Assembly: GCA_036567965.1 (NCBI GenBank)
Contig: DATCTN010000031.1
Coordinates: 1 to 64,000, forward strand
DNA from: Candidatus Kryptoniota bacterium
GTDB lineage: Bacteria; Bacteroidota; Ignavibacteria; Kryptoniales; JAKASW01
Length of the DNA: 64,000 nucleotides
Direction of reading: 5' to 3'
Shown here piece by piece: positions 36,263-44,049 of this stretch; positions within the stretch are counted from its first letter, which is position 1; every line of letters begins with the position of its first letter. The notes beneath the pieces were generated by a model. It was not told where the DNA came from. It did no database searches and saw nothing but the letters and a program-made list of their open reading frames with translations. The translations under genes were made by a program, and so were the position numbers.

Positions 36263-36321
36263 CAGAACAGTAAAGATGCGAAAAGGACTAACGAGAAAGA
36301 CGTGGAAAGGTAAAAGGTGAA

Positions 36322-36918
36322 ATGGCGAATAAGCTTCTACGTCTATCCTGTCTACTGGTTCCCACGCTTTTCCTCCTTCTTGCCGGATGCAGCAGGCTGC
36401 CGGTCATTTCCGACCTTAGCGGAAGGGACTACGCATTCCTCAACCAGGACAGCACGCGCGTCGAATTTCCATCAGCTTACAAAGGAAATATCGTTGTGAT
36501 GTCTTTTGTCTATACACACTGCCCCGACGTTTGCCCGCTGACGACGAACAATATTCAGCATCTCCAGGATACACTTTCATTGAGCGGGATCAGCGGCGTG
36601 AAATTCGTGACGATGACATTCGATCCGGAGAGGGACAGGCCGCGGGTCCTGAAAGAGTATGCCGAAATACGTGGAATCAAGTTCCACGACTGGAATTTCC
36701 TCTGGGGGACGAAGGCGAACATAGATTCTGTCCTGGACGAAGTAGACTTTAGATATTTCCCCGGTGACTCATCGTACACCAAGTCGGGATTGGTATATTA
36801 CATAACGCATTCGAACAAGATCGTCCTGGTCGACCAGGATGGGCGTGATCGGGCCGAGTACAATGGAAGCGAGCTGGACTTCCAGCAGATCGTCAAGGAC
36901 ATAAGAGAACTGGAGTAG
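36322..36918 (+). CDS. SCO1/SenC-family copper chaperone lipoprotein
   Basis: The 198-residue protein has a lipoprotein signal ending LLLAGC, so C23 is the lipidated Cys. The thioredoxin-like domain carries the copper-binding CPDVC (C67 and C71) after VVMSFVYTH, and a conserved His (H163, in YYITHSNKI) completes the copper site. SCO proteins deliver copper to the CuA centre of cytochrome oxidase or act as thiol reductants on the periplasmic side of the membrane. The PCuAC protein follows after 5 bases, a common pairing for CuA assembly. AAAGGTG precedes the ATG. Confidence 0.88.
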   Translation: MANKLLRLSCLLVPTLFLLLAGCSRLPVISDLSGRDYAFLNQDSTRVEFPSAYKGNIVVMSFVYTHCPDVCPLTTNNIQHLQDTLSLSGISGVKFVTMTFDPERDRPRVLKEYAEIRGIKFHDWNFLWGTKANIDSVLDEVDFRYFPGDSSYTKSGLVYYITHSNKIVLVDQDGRDRAEYNGSELDFQQIVKDIRELE

Positions 36919-36923
36919 TAGAA

Positions 36924-37427
36924 ATGAGGAAAGGAGACAGACCGCCGAAGGCACCTCCGGGGCGAAGACAGGAAACAGAACACCGGCGGCAACAAGCGGG
37001 ATCGCGAATTTTCTTCGCGGCATTGCTCGCAGCAGTTGTCTGCATTCACACCTCTGATTCCTTTGCTCAGAGCAAGGTAAGAATCGAAGACGCTTACGTC
37101 CGAACGGCGGCCCAGCTCATGACGAGTGCGGCGTACTTTAAGATCGTCAACAACTCAGCCTTTGCCGATACGCTTTATGATGTCGAGGCGCCGTTCGCCG
37201 AGATGTCGCATCTCCACGAGACATATACTGAAAACTCCATGAGCGGGATGCGAAGCGTTGCAAGGATAATAATTGCGGCGCATTCGGACTTCGAATTGAA
37301 ACCCGGCAGTTACCATGTGATGTTAATGAACGTAAAGAAGGAGCTGAAGGCGGGGGAGAAAGTCCAATTCAAATTGTACTTCAAGCGGAGCGGTGTCATC
37401 AGGGTAAAAGCAGTAGTGCAGAAATGA
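36924..37427 (+). CDS. PCuAC-type periplasmic copper chaperone
   Basis: The 167-residue protein has an N-terminal export signal (FFAALLAAVVCIHTSDSFAQ) after an unusual Arg/Pro/Gln-rich leader of about 28 residues encoded by purine-rich DNA. The mature domain begins VRIEDAYVRTAAQLMTSAAY and holds the His/Met copper site (EMSHLHE, SGMRSV, AAHSDFELKPGSYHVMLM). It binds Cu(I) and passes it, together with SCO1, to the oxidase CuA site. Its TGA overlaps the trpF ATG. A start within the leader would give a more normal signal, but no other candidate has a clear ribosome binding site. Confidence 0.85.
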   Translation: MRKGDRPPKAPPGRRQETEHRRQQAGSRIFFAALLAAVVCIHTSDSFAQSKVRIEDAYVRTAAQLMTSAAYFKIVNNSAFADTLYDVEAPFAEMSHLHETYTENSMSGMRSVARIIIAAHSDFELKPGSYHVMLMNVKKELKAGEKVQFKLYFKRSGVIRVKAVVQK

Positions 37428-38152
37428 AGAGCGACGATAGGAGACGGGAGACAGGAAGCAGGACGCGTGTGAAGATCTGCTGTATAGCCAACCCTGAGGA
37501 AGCTCGCACCGCGATCGGCTTCGGAGCGGACGCTATCGGGCTCGTCGGGAAAATGCCGAGCGGTCCGGGTGTCATAGGCGATTCAGTGATCAGGGAAATT
37601 GCCGCGCTCGCGCCTCCTGCTGTAGAGACTTTTCTTCTTACAAGCGAAACGGAAGCCGATGATATCATCAGCCATTACAGACGCACTCTTACCACCGCGA
37701 TTCAGATCGTCGACTATGTGGAAGAGAACGTTTACGAGAAACTGAGACGCGAGATTCCCTCGACCAAAATTGTGCAGGTCATACATGTCGAAGACGAAAG
37801 CTGTATCGACCGCGCAATGAGAGTAAAAGATTTCGTCAACGGCATCTTGCTCGACTCCGGAAGGCCGAACGCGAACACGAAGATACTTGGAGGGACCGGA
37901 ATAACTCACAACTGGGAAATCAGCGGGGAGATAGTAGAAAGAACGGGAGTTCCGGTATTTCTCGCGGGCGGCATTACACCTGAGAACATCGGCGCTGCAG
38001 TCATGTCGGTACGCCCATTCGGAATAGACGCGTGTACCGGCGTGCGGACCGCTGGTATACTGGATCGAGACAAACTGAAGAGATTGTTCGAAGAGATAGC
38101 GCGCGTTGACCGCGCTACCGTGGAACAGCCCGTCAGGGTTTCAAGTAAATAA
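37424..38152 (+). CDS. trpF: Phosphoribosylanthranilate isomerase-like protein
   Basis: The 242-residue protein resembles TrpF: TRVKICCIANPEEARTAIGF contains the catalytic-Cys region (KICGI in typical enzymes), and GILLDSG holds the catalytic Asp, followed by GGTGITHNWEI and FLAGGITPENIGAAV. TrpF performs the Amadori rearrangement in tryptophan synthesis. The second Cys of KICC, replacing Gly, and the weaker ending (FGIDACTGVRTAG, normally DVSSGVE) suggest a divergent, possibly non-tryptophan member. It overlaps the PCuAC gene by 4 bases, an unusual partner, and no other trp gene is near. The first 14 residues come from purine-rich filler sequence. Confidence 0.75.
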   Translation: MKSDDRRRETGSRTRVKICCIANPEEARTAIGFGADAIGLVGKMPSGPGVIGDSVIREIAALAPPAVETFLLTSETEADDIISHYRRTLTTAIQIVDYVEENVYEKLRREIPSTKIVQVIHVEDESCIDRAMRVKDFVNGILLDSGRPNANTKILGGTGITHNWEISGEIVERTGVPVFLAGGITPENIGAAVMSVRPFGIDACTGVRTAGILDRDKLKRLFEEIARVDRATVEQPVRVSSK

Positions 38153-38174
38153 GAACAGGAGAGCAGGAAAAAAC

Positions 38175-38699
38175 ATGGAAGATCTAAGTTATCCGATCGG
38201 GCGGTTCAAGCCCGAGGCGGCACTTACAGACGCAGGTCGGAACACACTGATTGACGAGATCGCACTGGCGCCGGCCGCACTCGGGCTGGCCGTTAAGGAT
38301 CTCACGAACGAGCAGCTCGATACACCTTACAGGCCTGGGGGATGGACGGCTCGGCAGGTCGCGCACCACTTACCGGACAGTCACATCAACGCATATGTGA
38401 GGTTCAAGCTTTCATTGACTGAGAACGAGCCGACGATAAAGCCGTACGATCAGAAGTTGTGGGCAGAGCTGCCGGACTCAAGGACCGCCGACGTCAGAAT
38501 GTCGGTGGAACTGCTTGAAGCGCTCCACAAAAGATGGGTGTCGCTCCTCAGAAGCATGAAGCCGGAAGACTTCAAGCGGACTTACCGGCATCCCGAAGGC
38601 GGGATCAGCGTACTTGAACATGTCCTCCAGATGTATGCCTGGCACGGCAAGCACCATGTCGCACATATCACGTCACTTAGAAAAAGAATGGGGTGGTAG
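38175..38699 (+). CDS. DinB/YfiT-family metal-dependent protein (bacillithiol transferase-like)
   Basis: The 174-residue protein, with AGGAGAGCAGG before the ATG, has the four-helix DinB fold with three metal-binding His: GGWTARQVAHHLPDSH, then MYAWHGKHHVAH near the C-terminus. The family includes YfiT/BstA enzymes that add a thiol (bacillithiol in Bacillus) to electrophiles for detoxification. It closes the SCO1-PCuAC-TrpF run with a 22-base gap. Thiol and substrate cannot be read from sequence. Confidence 0.8.
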   Translation: MEDLSYPIGRFKPEAALTDAGRNTLIDEIALAPAALGLAVKDLTNEQLDTPYRPGGWTARQVAHHLPDSHINAYVRFKLSLTENEPTIKPYDQKLWAELPDSRTADVRMSVELLEALHKRWVSLLRSMKPEDFKRTYRHPEGGISVLEHVLQMYAWHGKHHVAHITSLRKRMGW

Positions 38700-38952
38700 G
38701 GACCCATCTGAGATTCCTGGCGCTCCGTCAGCCGGGGCGCCGGATTCCTCTCTCGTTTGATTCTCCATATGCTTCGTGTCGAGGGGTTGCGGCAGATCAG
38801 CGCTGCGTTCACATTCTCGCGCTACGTGAAGTTATAATCTGGTTTATTTCAGAAAGATTCTCTTTGTTGACGAATGCGCAGGCTCCCGCATCCCTGGCTG
38901 CTTCACGCAAGTGCGGCTCGTTCGCGACCTAACCTCCTCAGCAGCGGGGATT

Positions 38953-39936
38953 TTATTTTCTCGCGGTGAATCTCACGACCTGGTTGTGAACCGGCGGAAG
39001 GCTCATTAAGTACGAGTAAATCGCTCCGAGATCTCCTTCTGTCATTCCGGCAAATGAGGTAATGGGCATCACGGTATTATACTGGTTTTCTCCAACCGGA
39101 ATGTTGCGCGAACTGTCGGACGAGAAGCTCTTGAAGAATGCGATGAACTGTGCTTTGCTCCAGTTTCCGATGCCGGTTTGTTTGTCCGGGGTAATGTTTC
39201 CAGATTTCACGACGCCGGCGGGCAGAGTGAAGCTCATTCCCCCCGCGAACTCCATGCCTTTGATCGGTTCTCCCTTGTCGAGCTGCGTGTGACATCCGCT
39301 GCAGGAAGCAATCGTCGTGAGATACTCCCCGTACGCGACCGTGTCCGACTGGCTTATCGGTGGGCCGGGGTTATAACTGCTGAAGGGAATCATCTTCACC
39401 ATCATGTTCATAGGGAAATCGAGATGTCTCGCGGGAATCTTGTTCTCGACCGGTTTGAGTGTCCGAATGTAAGCGACAATGGAATAAAGATCTTCCTGTC
39501 TCAAATAATTTAGATCGCCATAAGGCATTATCGGAAAGAGTGCGCTTCCGTCTCTCGAGACGCCGGTTGTTATTGCCCTTATCAGCTCGCCGTCGGACCA
39601 GTCTCCGATACCTGCTGGGGTAATATTTCTAGCGTAGACGGCTCCCGGCACCCCAGCGGTCTCTTCATCGAACACTTCGCCGCCCATTCCCAGCGTACCC
39701 GGCTTGACGGGGCCGCCATACTTGGTCCAATCGCGCTCGGAATGGCAATCCAAACAGCCGGCGACGTGGCCGACAAGATATTCGCCGCGCGCTAATCTCT
39801 CCGGCGAAGCGGCTACTTTGATGGCGGGAACCGGTTCCGCTTTTGGATAGACGGAATTGAAATATATAAGTCCGGCAATCAGCAGAATGGCGATCGATCC
39901 AACTACTATCCCGGCAATCTTGAAGAATTTTTTCAT
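38953..39936 (-). CDS. Membrane-anchored dihaem c-type cytochrome
   Basis: The 327-residue protein has an N-terminal membrane helix (about 8-26) and two cytochrome c domains, each with a haem attachment motif: CLDCH at 61-65 and CSGCH at 212-216. Likely Met ligands lie in MPYGDLNYL and in MPITSFAGM, one per domain. The layout matches dihaem subunits of alcohol/aldehyde dehydrogenases or thiosulfate-type electron carriers. No dehydrogenase is adjacent. It would move electrons in the periplasm, perhaps to the oxidase served by the SCO1/PCuAC pair nearby. Confidence 0.85.
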   Translation of the reverse strand: MKKFFKIAGIVVGSIAILLIAGLIYFNSVYPKAEPVPAIKVAASPERLARGEYLVGHVAGCLDCHSERDWTKYGGPVKPGTLGMGGEVFDEETAGVPGAVYARNITPAGIGDWSDGELIRAITTGVSRDGSALFPIMPYGDLNYLRQEDLYSIVAYIRTLKPVENKIPARHLDFPMNMMVKMIPFSSYNPGPPISQSDTVAYGEYLTTIASCSGCHTQLDKGEPIKGMEFAGGMSFTLPAGVVKSGNITPDKQTGIGNWSKAQFIAFFKSFSSDSSRNIPVGENQYNTVMPITSFAGMTEGDLGAIYSYLMSLPPVHNQVVRFTARK

Positions 39937-40119
39937 CCGGACCTCATCTCTGGTTGATTGATATTAGATACGATCGCAACCTGCGAATCGCACTGAGAGA
40001 ATGAAAATGTTCGAGCAGTACAAGAGCACGTGGCGAGGTCATGGAACCTCGCCTGCCGCCGCTCATTCAGCGAACCGGACACGTTTTCCAGGAAAACGTC
40101 ATTGCCGAGAACGCGCGCG

Positions 40120-42990
40120 TCATTTTAAGAGAATCAGTTTCTTGATCGAAGTGAATTGGTCGCCGGTGCTTCCTTGCGCGCTGATCCTGTAGAAATACAT
40201 TCCGCTCGAGAACTCGCCGAGACTTAAATTCTCTTCATATCGTCCCGCGTTCATCGTTCCGTAATTTTGTTCAAATACTTTTTGTCCGAGCGCATTATAA
40301 ACCTCGAGAGTTACAGTTGACATCTCTTTAAGGTCGAACCGAATCGTCGTACTCGGGTTGAACGGGTTCGGATAATTCTGGTAGAGCGCATAATTTTCCG
40401 GGATGTCCACGGTGACCTTGAGGAGCCCGAGTTGTGCCGACCTTCCGTTCAGGTCCAGAGACTCGATCTTGTAGTAATAAGTTTTTCCGCTCTGGGCAGA
40501 ATTGTCCACGAAGTGGTAGGACGCGCCGCGCGACGATGATCCGGTCGCGGCAAGAGACTTATTACTCGAATAACTACCGAGGAGAGTATACGGTCCGGCC
40601 GAAGCACTGGACCTGTAGAGATTGAAGCCTGCCACACCCACTTCTGTCGCCGTTTTCCAATTTAAAGTCACGGCGCCTTTGGTCGATTGCGCGTCAAAGG
40701 AGATGAGTTGCACAGGCAGGGACGCATCTGAGGGATTTGTCACCGCAGCGAAGTATGGCTGACTTGCTCCCAGGACCTGGCTTTCACTCCCTCCGAAGAA
40801 GACCTCCTGGTGCTTGTCCGATATCGCGATGCATTGGACGTACTGGGTAGCATCCAGATTCAGATTCCAGCTCTCCGGGTTCCCGTTTGTCTTGTCGACC
40901 GCTCCGATCGAGTTGAACGGTTGACCGCCGATGGTCTGGAAGTATCCGCCCATGTATATGAATGATCCGGAAACGGCAAACCCGTCAGCGGAGCTGGAAA
41001 GATCCGGATCCCAGGGAAGCAGCGATCCGGTCGATACGATATCGACTGCGGCGGCATAATTTCTCGTCACTGAGTTCATCGTCGTGAACGAACCTCCGAT
41101 GTAGACGGTCGAACCGTCTGCGGCGATCGAGTAAATAAAATCGTTCGAGTTTGCAATTATCGGATTCCATGCGGTTGCGAGGCCGGTCACAGTATCGACC
41201 GAACCGAGGTTCACTCTTGCAGAGTCGCCCAGGTCAGCGAATGCTCCGCCGATGTAGAGACTTCCTCCCCCCGCGTCCAGTGCAAGCACAGACGGCTGGG
41301 CGCCGCCGTTCACGTTCGCGTTCCATGATTTGAGCGAGCCAGTGTTAACATCAAAAGCAGCGATATTGTTTCTTGGAAGTCGGAGACCGCTTCCCGCGCT
41401 GTCGAACTGGCCGGCCACGTAAATAGTTCCTCCGTAAATCTTAAGAGCTATCACATCAGCCTGACCCGAGTAATACGACCACGGTGCAGGTGCAAGGTTC
41501 GCGTCGAAGGAGGTGACATCGCCGGTGTTCGCACTGACCGTGACAAATCCGTCTCGCGCATTTCCGCCCACGGATTGGAACACGCCGCCCACGAAGAGAG
41601 TCGTGTCATGGAGTGCCAGCGCACTGACCTGGGGGGAATTGTCATCAAACGCAACCTTCAAGCCGGTCGGCTGGCCGGTTATTTCGCTCAATGCTGCGAC
41701 GTCCTGACGCAGCACTCCTCCGAAGCTGTACATATCCCCGCCGGCAAAAACTTTTCCACTGTAATAAAGGAGGGCTGATGCGTAATCGCTTGCGGACGCG
41801 TTCCAGCTTTGAAGAGTCCCGTTGGTATCGACATCCGCGAAACGTGTACGGGTTTGTCCCTGAACGGAAGAGAAGTCGCCGGAGAAATATATCTGGGCCC
41901 CGTTGTTGGTAATTGTCTGGATACTGCTCCCCTGAAGAAGTCCGGCATCCCAACGGGTTGGTAGCGCGCTGGCTGTGTCAACTGAGGCGATTGAGTACCT
42001 GGTAGAGTCGCCGATTGCGTCGAAGGATCCGCCGAAGAAAACATTCCCACCGATGACTTTCACGCACTGACAATATGGAATCCCGCTGATGGAAACATCC
42101 TGCGTGTTCCAGCTTGTGGCGTTGCCGTCGGTCGTGTCAAGTTCCGCGAGGGCTTCCACAGACTGGGAGCCGATACTGGAGAAACTTCCCGCAACATAAA
42201 TGTATCCGTTAGCTGCGTCCAGTCCGCCTATAGAGCCGAAATCACCCGATGGACTTGGATTCCATGCCCTCACGTTGCCGTCAAGATCGAGCGATGCGAG
42301 TTGATTTCTCGAGGAATCACCGACTGTTGAAAAGTAGCCTCCGATGTAGATCCTGTTACCGTAAACAAGTATAGTTGCGACACTGTTGTCCAAATTCGGT
42401 TTCGTCCACGTCGGATCTACATTTCCTGTCGTGACGCTCACAGACGACAGGTCTGCGTCTGCCTGGCCGCCGATATTGGAAAAGTATCCACCGACAATCA
42501 GTGAGTTGCCATTCAGCGCGAGGGAACTCACCCCGTCATCCGGATTAGGGTTCCATGTGTTGTCCACAGAACCGTCGGACAGGATGTGCGCGAGATTGTT
42601 TATCGAAACATTTCCGACTTTCGAGAAGAAGCCTCCTATGAAGAGGCCGCCCGCGCCATCAGAGATGACCGCGTTGACATTACCCGACATACTGGATACT
42701 TTCGGAAAGCTACTGTTGATTGAGCCGGTGGTCGGGTCGAGCGCAGCGAAGTTGCCTGTGATCGGCCCCAGATAATCGAAGTCGCCTCCGATGTAAACAA
42801 GATCGTGAGCATCGTCGACTATAATTGAATTGACCGTGTTGTTCGGGACCCAGTATTTAGAATCAAGGGTCTGCGAGCTTGATGCGATCGTGAAAATCGA
42901 CATGACAATCGCGAGACCGAACAACCCTCGCGAAGCATATTTGAAACAGGTGTTAATTAAAGACGGCATCTCTCCTCCTTTTGTAGCCAT
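40120..42990 (-). CDS. T9SS-exported surface protein with propeller repeats
   Basis: The 956-residue protein has an export signal (about 14-38) and some 15-20 repeats of about 45 residues with the pattern VYIGGDFDYLGPITGNFAAL, each one 'GG.F...' strand followed by N-x-x-A/S-x-D. These delta-60-like repeats fold as beta propellers. A fibronectin-like part (VTLNWKTATEVGVAGFNLYR) leads to the C-terminal sorting domain: YQNYPNPFNPSTTIRFDL, TLEVYNALGQKVF and a Lys-ending tail. That domain sends the protein through the type IX system and to the cell surface. Function is likely adhesive or structural, as inference. A double palindrome lies 145 bases upstream. Confidence 0.85.
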   Translation of the reverse strand: MATKGGEMPSLINTCFKYASRGLFGLAIVMSIFTIASSSQTLDSKYWVPNNTVNSIIVDDAHDLVYIGGDFDYLGPITGNFAALDPTTGSINSSFPKVSSMSGNVNAVISDGAGGLFIGGFFSKVGNVSINNLAHILSDGSVDNTWNPNPDDGVSSLALNGNSLIVGGYFSNIGGQADADLSSVSVTTGNVDPTWTKPNLDNSVATILVYGNRIYIGGYFSTVGDSSRNQLASLDLDGNVRAWNPSPSGDFGSIGGLDAANGYIYVAGSFSSIGSQSVEALAELDTTDGNATSWNTQDVSISGIPYCQCVKVIGGNVFFGGSFDAIGDSTRYSIASVDTASALPTRWDAGLLQGSSIQTITNNGAQIYFSGDFSSVQGQTRTRFADVDTNGTLQSWNASASDYASALLYYSGKVFAGGDMYSFGGVLRQDVAALSEITGQPTGLKVAFDDNSPQVSALALHDTTLFVGGVFQSVGGNARDGFVTVSANTGDVTSFDANLAPAPWSYYSGQADVIALKIYGGTIYVAGQFDSAGSGLRLPRNNIAAFDVNTGSLKSWNANVNGGAQPSVLALDAGGGSLYIGGAFADLGDSARVNLGSVDTVTGLATAWNPIIANSNDFIYSIAADGSTVYIGGSFTTMNSVTRNYAAAVDIVSTGSLLPWDPDLSSSADGFAVSGSFIYMGGYFQTIGGQPFNSIGAVDKTNGNPESWNLNLDATQYVQCIAISDKHQEVFFGGSESQVLGASQPYFAAVTNPSDASLPVQLISFDAQSTKGAVTLNWKTATEVGVAGFNLYRSSASAGPYTLLGSYSSNKSLAATGSSSRGASYHFVDNSAQSGKTYYYKIESLDLNGRSAQLGLLKVTVDIPENYALYQNYPNPFNPSTTIRFDLKEMSTVTLEVYNALGQKVFEQNYGTMNAGRYEENLSLGEFSSGMYFYRISAQGSTGDQFTSIKKLILLK

Positions 42991-43134
42991 AAGATTATCG
43001 TAAAATGAGCTTCCAGTCGGAAGACTGTCTTCCGCAGAGTGTTATGATTCCTTGGTGTTATCAGCGGATTATAAATCTAAAAAACGGACTTTGAGTTCTA
43101 AGAGTTCCCATTTAGAGTGCGATGCGAGTATTAT

Positions 43135-43163
43135 GTGACCGTCACTTTGAAAGTGACAGTCAC
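43135..43163. promoter_or_regulatory. Double GTGACNGTCAC palindrome, possible operator or hairpin
   Basis: Two 11-base palindromes, GTGACCGTCAC (43135-43145) and GTGACAGTCAC (43153-43163), are separated by TTTGAAA; the whole 29-base unit is itself a palindrome with one mismatch, and the two centres are 18 bases apart. It sits about 145 bases before the T9SS-sorted gene. Either it binds a dimeric regulator on two sites or it forms a strong hairpin in RNA. Confidence 0.5.
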
Positions 43164-43229
43164 CGCCACATTTACTTCACCAAAGCCAATTCCTTGATCG
43201 ACATATATCTTTCTGCGTTGATTCCGACA

Positions 43230-43568
43230 AGGGGGGTTATATTTGCAGAGACCATCGGCAGAGGTTCAAACGCACAGCATCCCCTCGCGATCTACTATCA
43301 ATCTGATGACATAGTTTCCCGACGAGGACGTGAAGTCTGAAAGTCCGTTCTTGAGAACTTTAAATGAATAGCTGTCGTACCGGCCAAGCCAGTCCTCAGT
43401 CCCGAACCACAGGAAACCCTCTTTGTCCTGAGTTATCGAATATGCCGATGACTGCGAAAGCCCCCGCTGAAGGGAAATATGTTCAAATCTCAGGGATTGT
43501 GCGTAAGCGACAACTGCGCCGACGCACAGTAGAACTGTTGTTGTTAACGTGCTCCTGTAGCTCTCCAA
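43230..43568 (-). pseudogene. N-terminal fragment of a Reg_prop two-component sensor
   Basis: The minus-strand frame begins with an export signal and then FEHISLQRGLSQSSAYSITQ, DKEGFLWFGTEDWLGRYDSY, the first propeller blade of hybrid sensors with two-component-regulator propeller domains (normally over 1000 residues). It stops at 43266-43268 in DREGMLCV-stop; beyond the stop the same frame continues TSADGLCKYNPP, exactly what should follow in 'LWVGTSADGLCKYNP'. A Gly codon has thus become TGA, and after about 43230 similarity is lost. It is a truncated relic; a short secreted peptide could still be made. Confidence 0.75.
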
Positions 43569-43650
43569 CGGAATTTACAACAGTTCGCGCGGGCTTAAGA
43601 TTCCGGATGTGTAGAAAAGTAGAACGTCTCCCTGATATGGCAGGGAGTAA

Positions 43651-43950
43651 TCAGACAATCCGTTCGAGGGGTACCTGGAATAATCTGATATGGTCGTCGG
43701 GTCGAGGGATGTCTTTGTTGGTCGCATTTATTCCGTCGACAAGTTTCTCGAGAGATGCTTCCTGTTCAAACGCGATCATGTATACGACGTTAGTACCGGG
43801 AAAGCTTCTCGTGTCGAGGTGGGGATCCGTGCCGTGGCCTTTGCCTTTGACATGCTCCCACTTCGTATAGTAATCGATGCGAGCGCCCTCGAGGAGCTTC
43901 ATCACTCGCGGGGAAATGACATCGTTACTGACAAGGAATGCTATCTTCAT
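43651..43950 (-). CDS. PII-like protein associated with RND transporter (PG0541-type)
   Basis: The 99-residue protein begins MKIAFLVSNDVISPRVMKLL and ends DDHIRLFQVPLERIV; the size and alternating beta-alpha pattern fit a PII-like ferredoxin fold. Such small PII relatives occur next to RND efflux pumps in Bacteroidota and are thought to gauge a small molecule or metal for the pump. It follows the RND gene by 99 bases on the same strand, as the last gene of the TolC-MFP-RND operon. A His-containing stretch (WEHVKGKGHGTDPHLDTRS) could bind metal. Family membership is moderately sure; ligand is unknown. Confidence 0.6.
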   Translation of the reverse strand: MKIAFLVSNDVISPRVMKLLEGARIDYYTKWEHVKGKGHGTDPHLDTRSFPGTNVVYMIAFEQEASLEKLVDGINATNKDIPRPDDHIRLFQVPLERIV

Positions 43951-44049
43951 ATTGCACCCTTTCTAAGAATAAGGACACTGATAGGACATGAGGGGTGGAT
44001 TTTCACGGATTGTATTCTAGCTCATTACGAACCATTAATGTCTGAGTAA

